From assembly GCF_030348825.1 (NCBI RefSeq), contig NZ_JAUCES010000005.1:930001-994000 (forward strand): a stretch of DNA of 64,000 nt, given 5' to 3'. Below the pieces are notes generated by a model. The model searched no databases. It worked only from the letters and a program-made list of their open reading frames with translations, and was not told where the DNA came from. Positions 43,119 through 54,231 of this stretch are shown one piece after another. Origin of the DNA: Fictibacillus sp. b24 (GTDB lineage Bacteria; Bacillota; Bacilli; Bacillales; Fictibacillaceae). Position 1 is the stretch's first letter. Every line of letters begins with the position of its first letter. Both the position numbers and the translations under genes were made by a program.

Positions 43119-43589
43119 ATAGGTTGAAAAAAATGTGTGAAACACCCCACAATTTTTTTATTTCGTCCTAATTCTATAAAAAAATCACTTTTTCGGGGGT
43201 TAAAACCCAAGAAAAAAATGGTAATTTAATGTCGCTGTCACACTTCTTTGTAACAAAAAGGAGTGTGTTTTTTCTTTTATAAAAATAGCGTTAAGCACTA
43301 TGCAAAAGGGTTTAATGAGTTTTCATGAAAATTATCAGTTTGTTTTGTTTATTCAGTATTTTAACGATAACGTCACAAATGTTACGAGCGTTGTAATATT
43401 GTTATAGAACTGTATCCTACAAATGTCAAAAGTCATGGTATAAATGAATAGGAGAGCTTGTTAGCATGTTTGCTCCCGTCTTAATTGTGGTAAATAAGAA
43501 TGATTTTATTTTTAAAACAAAAACAAACGAATTTTAAATAAACCGAACAAAACAGAAAGCAATTTTTCTAACAGAGGTGATTGATAATC
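43119..43589 (+). other. 470-bp region upstream of sigI
   Basis: Holds the yusE trailer, a terminator at 43239-43277, then AT-rich leader with no gene. ACCCCA with CGTC 14 bases on at 43144 faintly recalls a sigma-I promoter, but lies before the terminator and so is not favoured. No strong sigma-A promoter was found. Confidence 0.4.
43239..43277 (+). terminator. Intrinsic terminator downstream of yusE
   Basis: CACACTTCTTT pairs with AAAAGGAGTGTG (G-U included), then TTTTTTCTTTT. Confidence 0.75.
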
Positions 43590-44345
43590 ATGGCATCTTT
43601 AAACTTAAATGCAGTATTTCCGATTGCAAAAAATAAACTAACTAGCATAGAAGATAAGGTTTTAACGATCCAAGAAAGAAACGATGAGAAACTTAGGAAT
43701 GAACTTATAGGTGATTACCAACCATTTATTAAGAAAGTAACTTCTAAAGTTTGTTCTCAATATATAGATCGTACAATGGACGAGTTTAGTGTAGGTCTTT
43801 TTGCCTTCAATGAAGCAATCGACCAATATCAAGAAGGCCAAGGAAGCCGTTTCTTATCATTTGCTGATATGGTTATTAGACGCAGAGTGATTGATTATAT
43901 TCGAAAAGAAGTACGCCAGAACAGACTGATCTTCTTACAGCCAGACGAGGAAGATGAAGAAGGACGTTTAGAAGAAAGTTATGCAGAGCAAAAAGCTGCG
44001 ATGGATCATTTTGAAGGCCAGATTCAAGTTGAAAATCGTGTATATGAGATTGAAGAGTACCAAAAGTTACTAAAAACATTTGGATTAAACTTTAAAGTAT
44101 TAAGCAAACATTGTCCAAAGCACGTAGATGCACGTGAAAATGCTAAAGAAATTGCACGTTTATTAGCTGAAAACGAAGAACTTGCCGCATTTTTAAAGGA
44201 AAAAAAGCAATTGCCAATAAAAGATTTATTAAATATGGTATCCTGTAGTCGTAAAACCATAGAGAGAAATCGAAAGTATATAATAGCAGTATCACTTATA
44301 TATTTAGGCGATTTTCAAGCGCTGAAATCTTACATTCAGCCATAA
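43590..44345 (+). CDS. sigI: RNA polymerase sigma factor SigI
   Basis: Sigma factor of 251 residues of the sigma-I group used in heat response and cell-wall control. YQPFIKKVTSKVCSQYIDRTMDEFSVGLFAFNEAIDQY is region 2 (quoted as MDEFSVGLFAFNEAID), and the C-terminal SRKTIERNRKYIIAVSLIYLGDFQALKSYI is the unusual sigma-I helix-turn-helix. The ATG has AGAGGTGA nine bases upstream; a TTG start directly at that site was dropped. RsgI follows, as in B. subtilis, with an unusually structured gap between. Confidence 0.95.
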   Translation: MASLNLNAVFPIAKNKLTSIEDKVLTIQERNDEKLRNELIGDYQPFIKKVTSKVCSQYIDRTMDEFSVGLFAFNEAIDQYQEGQGSRFLSFADMVIRRRVIDYIRKEVRQNRLIFLQPDEEDEEGRLEESYAEQKAAMDHFEGQIQVENRVYEIEEYQKLLKTFGLNFKVLSKHCPKHVDARENAKEIARLLAENEELAAFLKEKKQLPIKDLLNMVSCSRKTIERNRKYIIAVSLIYLGDFQALKSYIQP

Positions 44346-44360
44346 GGTGAGGTAAAGATG

Positions 44361-44400
44361 ATTACATGGTAAGAGAATTTCAGCTTCTCTTACCTGTAAT
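44361..44400 (+). promoter_or_regulatory. 16-bp hairpin between sigI and rsgI
   Basis: ATTACA and GGTAAGAGAA pair with TTCTCTTACC and TGTAAT, with one bulged T and a seven-base loop. No T run follows, so it is not an intrinsic terminator. It could stabilise the sigI transcript or set the ratio of SigI to RsgI. Confidence 0.65.
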
Positions 44401-44435
44401 TTATACTGATCCTGCTACATGCGGGAGGGATATCA

Positions 44436-45572
44436 TTGAAAAACGGCAGCGGCATTGTCATTGAAGTTCAGAATAAAAAAGCAACACTTCTCATGAAGGA
44501 TGGAACATTTGTTTCGGTAAGAGTCCCAGCAGGAAAAAGGCCTCTTATAGGCAAAGAGTATCAGGCTTCTTATTTTTCGCAAAGAAAAAGGAGTCTTTTT
44601 GTGTTGCCATCCATTTCTTTATCTATAGCAGCACTAGTTGCCTTTCTTTTTTTCTCAGGCTTTATCCCTTATACCAGTAAGCAAGCAGCTGCAGCCTATG
44701 TCAGTTTTGATATTAATCCAAGCCTGGAAGTTGGCGTGGATGAGGATATGCGTGTCGTGGAAATTGATGCTTTTAATAACGAAGCAGAACATATCATAAA
44801 GAAATATGAATTTTCTAAGGATAAGTCCATACCGCTTGAACAATTCGCAGATCAACTGATAAAAGCATATGAATCAGAAGGTTATATGGACGATAATCAA
44901 TCCATGCTGATCACTTCAGTCTCAGACAGCTCAAGCGATAAAAAGACTAAAAAAGAGCTGGATAAAGCATTGAATACTATTGTAAAAAAAGCTGTTGTTC
45001 AATATCCTGTGGCAATCACTGTTACAGAATCGAACGAAGATACTCGCAAAAAAGCAAAGCAGCTTGGAGTATCATCGGGTAAATATACTGCATTCCAAAA
45101 AGCAAATGAAAATGGAAGAACATATAAAGAAGAAAAGATCAAAGAAGTTAAGTTTCAAGAACTGAAGGTTAATACAGCTTCTTCAAAAGATATTAAAGTA
45201 GTTCCGCATCCTCGTAAGATTAAGTCATCACAGCATGAAATTAAGCAAAAATCTGATAAGCCTGTCTTGGATCAAAAGAAACGAGAGCATGATCATAGCC
45301 ACCATAACAAGAAAGCACAAAAAGATCTTGTGAAAGCTCAAAAGCCGATCAAAATAAAGGCAGACGAAAAACAAGTTAAAAAAAGTAAGCACAACCATAT
45401 AAGCATTAATAAAAAGCAAAATGAAAAAAGACCTGAAACAAAAAATGCTGTACCTAAAAACGGATATGAATCGAGAAATGCTGGTAAGCCACAAAAGCAA
45501 AATCACAAAAGTGATAACAAACAGCAACACAAACAGCAACAAAAACAGCAAAAAAATGAACATAAGCACTAA
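44436..45572 (+). CDS. rsgI: Membrane anti-sigma-I factor RsgI
   Basis: Anti-sigma factor of 378 residues. The cytosolic RsgI N-terminal domain is at residues 1-50 (GIVIEVQNKKATLLMKDGTFV), then a span at about 56-74. The outer part begins with AYVSFDINPSLEVGVDEDMRVVEIDAFN, typical of RsgI. The last 130 residues are Lys/His/Gln-rich and disordered (ending HKQQQKQQKNEHKH). No carbohydrate-binding domain is present, unlike Clostridium RsgI. TTG start, GGGAGGGA five bases upstream. Confidence 0.93.
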   Translation: MKNGSGIVIEVQNKKATLLMKDGTFVSVRVPAGKRPLIGKEYQASYFSQRKRSLFVLPSISLSIAALVAFLFFSGFIPYTSKQAAAAYVSFDINPSLEVGVDEDMRVVEIDAFNNEAEHIIKKYEFSKDKSIPLEQFADQLIKAYESEGYMDDNQSMLITSVSDSSSDKKTKKELDKALNTIVKKAVVQYPVAITVTESNEDTRKKAKQLGVSSGKYTAFQKANENGRTYKEEKIKEVKFQELKVNTASSKDIKVVPHPRKIKSSQHEIKQKSDKPVLDQKKREHDHSHHNKKAQKDLVKAQKPIKIKADEKQVKKSKHNHISINKKQNEKRPETKNAVPKNGYESRNAGKPQKQNHKSDNKQQHKQQQKQQKNEHKH

Positions 45573-45648
45573 TTTTGAGTAAACCTGTCGTAATACCAAT
45601 TACGATTTCTTGCGACTGTCGAAGAGTTTATAAAGGTATGTGAATATT

Positions 45649-45686
45649 CCTCTCGAATCGGTGAAGTAACAACCAATTCGGGGGGG
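45649..45686 (+). promoter_or_regulatory. Hairpin masking the ribosome site of the yusD-position gene
   Basis: CCTCTCGAATCGGT pairs with ACCAATTCGGGGGG at 13 of 14 positions (two G-U), loop of about nine bases. The 3' arm includes the GGGGGGG Shine-Dalgarno, so the site is hidden unless the hairpin opens. Confidence 0.55.
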
Positions 45687-45692
45687 ATTTTT

Positions 45693-46037
45693 ATGTTAGA
45701 TATTTACTACTTTGAAAGCCAGATTGCCAAAAGCCCATATCTTTCACTTTATAATATTCCTGTGAAACCCAGCTTCAAATTCAAGGATGAAACGACTCTC
45801 AAAATAGAATACAGAGAGGGAGTAAGGAATCGGACTGTAACATTTACAGGGAATCCGAAATATCTTTCCTTAATGTTAGAAGGGAAGATGAAGCTAAGTA
45901 CGCTGCTGAGGCAAGAGATGATAGAGTTCCATGGAACACTAAGGCAACGATTAAAATGGGAAGCCATCTTTTACTTAAGTTCGCATTGGGAACAAATCTC
46001 CGCAGGTGTTTTAGTTAGAACTGCAAAAAATATTTGA
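45693..46037 (+). CDS. Hypothetical protein at the yusD position
   Basis: Protein of 114 residues that occupies the place of B. subtilis yusD, between the yusE-like gene and metN. TTLKIEYREGVRNRTVTFTGNPKYLSLMLEGKMKLSTLLRQ has the look of an SCP2-like or small hydrophobic-pocket fold, but this is only a resemblance. No signal peptide or span. GGGGGGGATTTTT precedes the ATG and lies in a hairpin. I do not recognise its function. Confidence 0.72.
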   Translation: MLDIYYFESQIAKSPYLSLYNIPVKPSFKFKDETTLKIEYREGVRNRTVTFTGNPKYLSLMLEGKMKLSTLLRQEMIEFHGTLRQRLKWEAIFYLSSHWEQISAGVLVRTAKNI

Positions 46038-46119
46038 CACAAATCGACAAGGATGATAATATTCTTCACAGTGATTCAAAACATGTAACGCTTTAACTTA
46101 ATAAAGTAACACTTTTTTA

Positions 46120-46243
46120 CTTATCACGAGAGGTGGAGGGACTGGCCCTATGAAACCCGGCAACCGCTAGAACTTATGCATTGCATTTGATCTAGAAAGG
46201 TGCCAATTCCTGCAAGACTTTTATTAAGGTCTTGGGAGATGAG
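46120..46243 (+). promoter_or_regulatory. SAM (S-box) riboswitch
   Basis: Class I SAM aptamer. CTTATCACGAGAGGTGGAGGGAC, TGGCCC..GAAACCCGGCAACC, GGTGCCAATTCC and the closing GAGATGAG are the S-box conserved blocks in the right order. Binding of S-adenosylmethionine favours the terminator that follows and shuts down metNPQ. Confidence 0.96.
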
Positions 46244-46264
46244 GAGAACGTGCATAGAATATTA

Positions 46265-46305
46265 TATGCCTTTCTGCTCATATTGAAGCAGAGAGGCATT
46301 TTTTG
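46265..46305 (+). terminator. Expression-platform terminator of the S-box
   Basis: ATGCCTTTCTGC and GCAGAGAGGCAT pair around ten bases, followed by TTTTT. Confidence 0.9.
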
Positions 46306-46346
46306 TTTGGCTATGATTAAAGAATATTTGTTTTAGTAAATTCTTA

Positions 46347-46511
46347 AAAAGACATCATTGCCAAGTTGATTGGAGTGCAAGGTGCGAGACTCCTGCGGGA
46401 CAAGCGGTCAGGTGAGACACTTAAGAGTGAAACGTTACGAATGTGGCTCACCGCCTGCCCCGCGGAAAGCGAGCACCTGAAAAGGAAATCAACTACCTTC
46501 AAAATCAGCTG
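46347..46511 (-). repeat. Dispersed palindromic element, copy R9 (type A, reverse)
   Basis: GTTGATTGGAGTGCAAGG, GAGACTCCTGCGGGACAAGCGG, GGTGAGACACTTAAGAGTG, CGTTACGAATGTGGCTCACCGCC, GCCCCGCGGAAAGCGAGCACC and GGAAATCAAC. It lies between the S-box terminator and metN, so the metNPQ mRNA carries it in its leader. Confidence 0.9.
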
Positions 46512-46561
46512 TGAGAATTCAATAAACAGCTTTATTTTTTATAAGAAATGAGGTAAGAATC

Positions 46562-47587
46562 TTGATTAATCTACAATCAGTCCGTAAAGTCTTTCAAACC
46601 AAAGATGGTGAAGTGAAGGCTGTTGATACGGTGGATTTAAACATAAAACAAGGAGAAATATACGGAATTATCGGTTACAGTGGTGCAGGAAAGAGTACCC
46701 TTATTCGTATTCTGAACATGTTAGAACGTCCGACTAGCGGCACCGTTACAATCGGTGGTAAAAACATGTCGGAGCTTTCTTCAAAAAAGTTAAGAGAAGC
46801 AAGACAAGAAATCTCGATGATCTTTCAGCATTTCAACCTGCTATGGTCTAGAACGGTGAGAGAAAACATTGCTTTTCCACTTGAAATTGCTGGCTATCCG
46901 AAAGAAAAAATCAAACAGCGAGTTGATGAACTGATCGACCTAGTTGGATTGGAAGGACGCGGTGGATCATATCCATCACAGCTAAGTGGCGGTCAGAAGC
47001 AGCGTGTTGGTATTGCTCGTGCACTTGCGAATGAACCAAAAGTTCTTTTATGTGATGAAGCCACTTCAGCACTTGATCCTAAAACGACAGACAGCATTCT
47101 GGATCTGCTCGTTGAAATCAACCAGAAGCTCGATTTAACGATCGTTCTTATCACACATGAGATGCACGTAATCAGAAAGATCTGTCATCGTGTAGCTGTA
47201 ATGGAAAAAGGAAAGGTCGTTGAAGAAGGCGATGTACTGAATGTCTTTAAAAATCCGAAAGAACCCATCACGAAGGATTTTGTGAAACAAGTAACAGAGC
47301 CTGAAGAAACTGTTGATACGATCAAACAATTTATTGAAGAGTTCCCAGAAGGGCGAATCGTTCAGCTTACATTTATAGGTGGCCGAGCAGGGCAGCCATT
47401 AATTACAGAATTAATTCGAAATTACGAAGTGGATGTAAATATTCTGCAAGGTAAAATAACACAAACTCAAAATGGACCTTATGGCACGTTGTTTATCCAG
47501 ATTAAGGGTTCAGAATCTGCACTATCTCGCGCAATGGAGTTCTTAAATAGTGTGCAGGTTGAAGTAGAGGTGATTCATAATGCTTAG
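46562..47587 (+). CDS. metN: Methionine ABC importer ATP-binding protein
   Basis: ATPase of 341 residues for import of methionine and related compounds. Walker A is GYSGAGKSTLIRIL, signature LSGGQKQRVGIARAL, Walker B LLCDEATSALDPKT, switch ITHEMHV. A C-terminal NIL/ACT-like domain of about 80 residues (GGRAGQPLITELIRNYEVDVNIL) can sense methionine. TTG start with GAGGTAAG upstream. Overlaps metP by eight bases. Controlled by the S-box. Confidence 0.96.
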   Translation: MINLQSVRKVFQTKDGEVKAVDTVDLNIKQGEIYGIIGYSGAGKSTLIRILNMLERPTSGTVTIGGKNMSELSSKKLREARQEISMIFQHFNLLWSRTVRENIAFPLEIAGYPKEKIKQRVDELIDLVGLEGRGGSYPSQLSGGQKQRVGIARALANEPKVLLCDEATSALDPKTTDSILDLLVEINQKLDLTIVLITHEMHVIRKICHRVAVMEKGKVVEEGDVLNVFKNPKEPITKDFVKQVTEPEETVDTIKQFIEEFPEGRIVQLTFIGGRAGQPLITELIRNYEVDVNILQGKITQTQNGPYGTLFIQIKGSESALSRAMEFLNSVQVEVEVIHNA

Positions 47588-48248
47588 TAAATGGTTCCCA
47601 AACGTACAATGGGACGTTCTTTTAGAAGCGACGAAAGAAACATTATATATGTCTGCTATTTCAGTCGTGATTACATTCATCCTAGGCTTAGCACTCGGAC
47701 TGGCCTTATTTTTAACATCTCCTGGAAACTTATGGGGAAATAAATTTTTAAACAGTGTAATAGCGATAATCGTTAATGTATTTCGTTCGATTCCGTTCAT
47801 TATCTTAATTATTTTATTGATTCCATTTACACGCTTTATCGTTGGTACGATGCTTGGTGCAGAAGCAGCACTTCCAGCCTTAATTGTTGGAGCAGCACCA
47901 TTTTACGCTCGTATGGTTGAGATCGCTTTGAGAGAGATTAATAAAGGGGTCATTGAAGCTGCGAAGTCCATGGGTGCTACAAACACTCAGATTATTTTCA
48001 AGGTTTTAATTCCTGAAAGTACACCAGCTCTTGTGTCAGGAATTACAGTTACAGCGATCGCACTAGTAAGTTACACGGCAATGGCCGGAGTTGTTGGTGC
48101 GGGAGGCTTAGGTAACTTGGCTTACATGGAAGGTTATCAACGAGATAACGCGGATGTAACATTGATTTCCACAGTCCTTATCCTGGTTATCGTATTTGTA
48201 ATCCAATGGATTGGAGACCGTGTTACAACTGCATTAGACAAGAGATAA
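47580..48248 (+). CDS. metP: Methionine ABC importer permease
   Basis: Permease of 222 residues with five spans and the EAA loop EINKGVIEAAKSMGATNTQIIFKVLIPES. FRSIPFIILIILLIPFTRFIVGTMLG is the typical MetI/MetP segment. It overlaps metN and is followed by metQ after 27 bases, so one transcript carries all three. Named metP in B. subtilis, metI elsewhere. Confidence 0.96.
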   Translation: MLSKWFPNVQWDVLLEATKETLYMSAISVVITFILGLALGLALFLTSPGNLWGNKFLNSVIAIIVNVFRSIPFIILIILLIPFTRFIVGTMLGAEAALPALIVGAAPFYARMVEIALREINKGVIEAAKSMGATNTQIIFKVLIPESTPALVSGITVTAIALVSYTAMAGVVGAGGLGNLAYMEGYQRDNADVTLISTVLILVIVFVIQWIGDRVTTALDKR

Positions 48249-48275
48249 CGTTTAGACAACAAGGAGGAATTTCAC

Positions 48276-49094
48276 ATGAAAAAAGTATTATCAGTCCTTT
48301 TATTAGCTGTCCTTACAGTAGCGCTTGCTGCTTGCGGGAATAAAACAGAAGGTGGAATTAGCGACGAGAAAATCGTTGTTGGCGCATCTAACGTTCCACA
48401 CGCTGAAATCCTTGAAGAAGCAAAACCTCTTTTAAAAGAAAAGGGCGTTGAACTTGAAATTAAAACATTCCAAGATTACGTGTTGCCGAATAAGTCATTA
48501 GATGAAAAAGAAATTGGTGCAAACTATTTTCAGCACGTTCCTTATTTAGAATCACAAATGAAAGATCATGGCTATAAGTTTGAAAACGCTGGCGGAATCC
48601 ACATCGAGCCGATCGGTGTTTACTCGAAAAAATACAAATCATTAGATGAATTGCCAGAAGGCGCAACAATCATCATGTCTAACTCTGTAGCTGATCACGG
48701 CCGTATGCTTGCATTGCTTGAAAAAGAAGGTTTGATCAAAGTTAAAGAGGGTGCTGGATACGAAGCACAAGTAAAAGATATTGCTGAAAATCCAAAGAAA
48801 CTTAAATTTAAAGCTGACGTTGATGCAGGAATGCTGCCAAAAGCATATAAAAACGGTGAAGGTGATGCTGTACTCATCAACACAAACTATGCGATTGATG
48901 CTGGCCTCAATCCACAAAAAGATGCTATTGCACTTGAAGGAACTGATTCACCATTCGTAAACATCATCACAGTGCGTGAAGGTGACAAAGATAAGAAATC
49001 AGTAAAAGCATTAGTAGAAGTATTACGTTCAAAAGAAATTCAAGCTTTCATTGAAAAGAAATATGAAGGCGCAGTAGTACCGGTAACGAAATAA
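48276..49094 (+). CDS. metQ: Methionine-binding lipoprotein
   Basis: Solute-binding lipoprotein of 272 residues (NlpA/MetQ family) with lipobox LAAC at about Cys20. GASNVPHAEILEEAKPLL, ANYFQHVPYLESQM and HIEPIGVYSKKYKSLDELPEGA are family motifs around the ligand site. It is anchored outside the membrane and hands methionine to MetNP. AAGGAGG precedes the ATG. A strong terminator follows. Confidence 0.97.
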   Translation: MKKVLSVLLLAVLTVALAACGNKTEGGISDEKIVVGASNVPHAEILEEAKPLLKEKGVELEIKTFQDYVLPNKSLDEKEIGANYFQHVPYLESQMKDHGYKFENAGGIHIEPIGVYSKKYKSLDELPEGATIIMSNSVADHGRMLALLEKEGLIKVKEGAGYEAQVKDIAENPKKLKFKADVDAGMLPKAYKNGEGDAVLINTNYAIDAGLNPQKDAIALEGTDSPFVNIITVREGDKDKKSVKALVEVLRSKEIQAFIEKKYEGAVVPVTK

Positions 49095-49101
49095 TTGAGG
49101 G

Positions 49102-49139
49102 AGAACTGACTTGAACTTTTAAAGTCAGTTCTTTTTTTG
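49102..49139 (+). terminator. Intrinsic terminator of metNPQ
   Basis: AGAACTGACTT pairs with AAGTCAGTTCT, then TTTTTTT. Confidence 0.9.
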
Positions 49140-49159
49140 ATTGAAAATGGTTTTACAGC

Positions 49160-49280
49160 ACTTTTATAGTCCTTCAACAAACTTTATAGGCCTACAATTT
49201 TTTTTATAGGCCCTTAAAATTAATTTATGGTCCTTCAAATTTTTTTATAGTCCTTCAAAATCATTTATAGGCTTTTCGAC
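49160..49280. repeat. Array B: six TTTATAG units at a 20-21 bp period
   Basis: TTTATAG or TTTATGG starts at 49163, 49183, 49203, 49224, 49244 and 49264, steps of 20, 20, 21, 20 and 20. Most units continue CCTTCAAA. It lies between the metQ terminator and yurZ and contains no gene. Confidence 0.85.
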
Positions 49281-49372
49281 AAAAGGACAAAACTTACGAT
49301 GTTTATTACATAACCGGCTTGCGAATAACTCATACTAATCCTGTTTACTATTTTGTGACAGGAGTGAATGAG

Positions 49373-49753
49373 ATGAAACAAGAAGAACAGCCGCTGCCAG
49401 GCGCTAACTCGACTCAATACCACTTGATTCGTTATAAAGAAGGTTTAGGAAAATACAACGAAAATATGCCTGAATTAACTCATGCTTTTAATGAATTTAC
49501 CCGCCACTGCTTTAAAGAGGGTGAGATCTCTGAGAAGTATAAGCAGCTGATCGCTTTAGGAATCAGTATCTATTCTCAAGATGAATATTGCATTATCTAT
49601 CATACAAAAGGCTGTTTAGATCAAGGGTGTTCTGAGAATGAGATCTTAGAGGCCGTTGGTGTTTCTGCTGCATTTGGCGGTGGTGCCGCTATGAGCCAAG
49701 GTGTGACACTCGTTCAAGAGTGTATTCAAGAATTAAATAAGCCGCGTCATTAG
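49373..49753 (+). CDS. Carboxymuconolactone decarboxylase-family protein (YurZ-like)
   Basis: AhpD-like protein of 126 residues. [45 protein letters not shown] is the CMD core, with a single Cys before IIYH instead of the CxxC of AhpD, plus a second Cys after KG. B. subtilis yurZ lies between sufC and metQ, exactly as here. GGAGTGA precedes the ATG. Redox or hydroperoxide function is suspected for the family only. Confidence 0.85.
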   Translation: MKQEEQPLPGANSTQYHLIRYKEGLGKYNENMPELTHAFNEFTRHCFKEGEISEKYKQLIALGISIYSQDEYCIIYHTKGCLDQGCSENEILEAVGVSAAFGGGAAMSQGVTLVQECIQELNKPRH

Positions 49754-49971
49754 AGAAAAGTTTTAACTTCCATACTTTTCATGTTTTAGAATCAGCCAAA
49801 GAGGTTATTGAAGAAATATAGCGTTTTTAGCAGGATATCGCAGAGAATATTTCGTGTCTCTTCAAAAGAACATTATGCTCCAGCAAACACCTTAATTTCA
49901 GTACGAGAGCAGATTGAGTATAACGATTTATGCTGATACGCTATAACTACTAACTTTGAAAGGATTGATTC

Positions 49972-50160
49972 ATTATCCACCCCATTAAAGTAAAACATAC
50001 GTCCGAGATGGAAAAAGCAATGCACCAGTCGCATGGCTGTGGCTTTGCAGAGTATGAGAGGGATTTAGATAAAAGGTTAGACGTTGAAAAAAATCGTGAT
50101 AAAGAGTATAAAAAAGGATTAGAAGTAGCGGCAGATGCAACTAAGAACCATACGCCGTAA
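49972..50160 (+). CDS. Small charged protein, apparent ATT start
   Basis: Frame of 62 residues containing EKAMHQSHGCGFAEYERDLD and ending ATKNHTP. A stop codon lies two codons before, and no ATG, GTG or TTG occurs until an internal ATG at 50008, which has no ribosome site. GAAAGG is nine bases before an ATT at 49972, so a rare ATT start is possible. Charged, helical, no span. A good terminator follows, which supports a real gene. Family not recognised. Confidence 0.55.
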   Translation: MIHPIKVKHTSEMEKAMHQSHGCGFAEYERDLDKRLDVEKNRDKEYKKGLEVAADATKNHTP

Positions 50161-50181
50161 AACTTTAATATTAAAATTGTA

Positions 50182-50231
50182 AAAGGCTGACTCAAATGGT
50201 GTTCTATTGCCTAATGAGTTAGCCTTTTTTC
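50182..50231 (+). terminator. Intrinsic terminator after the small ATT-start gene
   Basis: AAAGGCTGACTCA pairs with TGAGTTAGCCTTT, then TTTT. The gap from here to sufC shows three direct TGAGAAT repeats and nothing else. Confidence 0.85.
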
Positions 50232-50417
50232 GGATTCATCGTGTTAAATAACGAAACATCTGTTAACAATGTAAGAGATAAATGAGGTTTCGGCGTCGTT
50301 CCCTTGAACATACATTTCATTTGTTATAAGATTAGAATGAGAATAAATTGAGAATGGCTATTTAGTGCCTTTTATCAAAAAATATCTTGAGAATGATTTC
50401 ATATTGGAGGTTGTATT

Positions 50418-51203
50418 ATGTCAGCACCAAATTTAAAGATTGAAGATCTTCGTGTATCGATTGAAGATAAAGAGATTATTAAAGGTTTAGATCTCGAAAT
50501 AAATGGTGGAGAAATCCATGCAATCATGGGACCGAACGGAACAGGAAAGTCTACTCTTTCTGCAGCGTTAATGGGACATCCTAAGTATGAAGTAACTTCA
50601 GGTAAAGTTACGTTCAACGGTGAAGACCTTCTAGAGATGGAAGTAGATGAGCGTGCACAAGCTGGTCTTTTCTTAGCTATGCAATACCCTTCTGAAGTAA
50701 GCGGTATTACGAACGCTGATTTCCTTCGTTCTGCAATCAATGCAAAACGTGAAGAAGGCGACGAAATTTCACTAATGAAATTTATCCGTGAACTAGACAA
50801 GAAGATGGATCATCTTGAGATGGACAACGCGTTCGCTCACCGTTACTTAAACGAAGGTTTCTCTGGCGGAGAAAAGAAGCGTAACGAAATTCTTCAAATG
50901 ATGATGCTTGAGCCAAAATTAGCAATCCTAGACGAGATTGATTCAGGACTTGATATCGATGCTCTTAAAGTAGTAGCAAAAGGTGTTAACGAAATGCGCA
51001 ACCCTGATTTCGGTTGCTTGATCATCACTCACTACCAGCGTCTATTGAACTACATCACTCCTGATAAAGTACACGTAATGATGCAAGGACGTATTGTGAA
51101 ATCTGGTGGACCTGAACTAGCTCAACGTCTTGAAGCTGAAGGGTACGACTGGATTAAAGAAGAGTTAGGAATTAAAGACGAAACTGTTGGTCAAGAAGCG
51201 TAA
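50418..51203 (+). CDS. sufC: Fe-S cluster assembly ATPase SufC
   Basis: ABC-type ATPase of 261 residues in the SufBCD scaffold. Walker A is GPNGTGKSTLSAALMGHP, signature FSGGEKKRNEILQM, Walker B LAILDEIDSGLDIDALK. It is soluble and drives conformational change of SufB-SufD during cluster building. TTGGAGG precedes the ATG. First of five genes in the Firmicute order sufC-sufD-sufS-sufU-sufB. Confidence 0.98.
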   Translation: MSAPNLKIEDLRVSIEDKEIIKGLDLEINGGEIHAIMGPNGTGKSTLSAALMGHPKYEVTSGKVTFNGEDLLEMEVDERAQAGLFLAMQYPSEVSGITNADFLRSAINAKREEGDEISLMKFIRELDKKMDHLEMDNAFAHRYLNEGFSGGEKKRNEILQMMMLEPKLAILDEIDSGLDIDALKVVAKGVNEMRNPDFGCLIITHYQRLLNYITPDKVHVMMQGRIVKSGGPELAQRLEAEGYDWIKEELGIKDETVGQEA

Positions 51204-51222
51204 GCATTAAGGGGGACTATAC

Positions 51223-54177
<2,955 letters not shown>

Positions 54178-54231
54178 GTTCCTTTTGATAATAAGTAATA
54201 GAGTGCCAATCCAGTAAGGAGGGATTCTGTA

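Noticed and set aside
43144-43167. ACCCCA ... CGTC as a sigma-I promoter
   Set aside because: The -10 is imperfect, spacing is uncertain, and a terminator lies between it and sigI.
43119-43589. T-box or other riboswitch before sigI
   Set aside because: No conserved riboswitch blocks found; only a simple terminator and AT-rich DNA.
45228-45599. Hydrophobic minus-strand frame of 123 codons
   Set aside because: Antisense of the Lys/His/Gln-rich rsgI tail.
49950-50195. 81-codon minus-strand frame
   Set aside because: Opposite the small charged plus-strand gene that has a matching terminator; the minus frame includes that terminator region and lacks a ribosome site.
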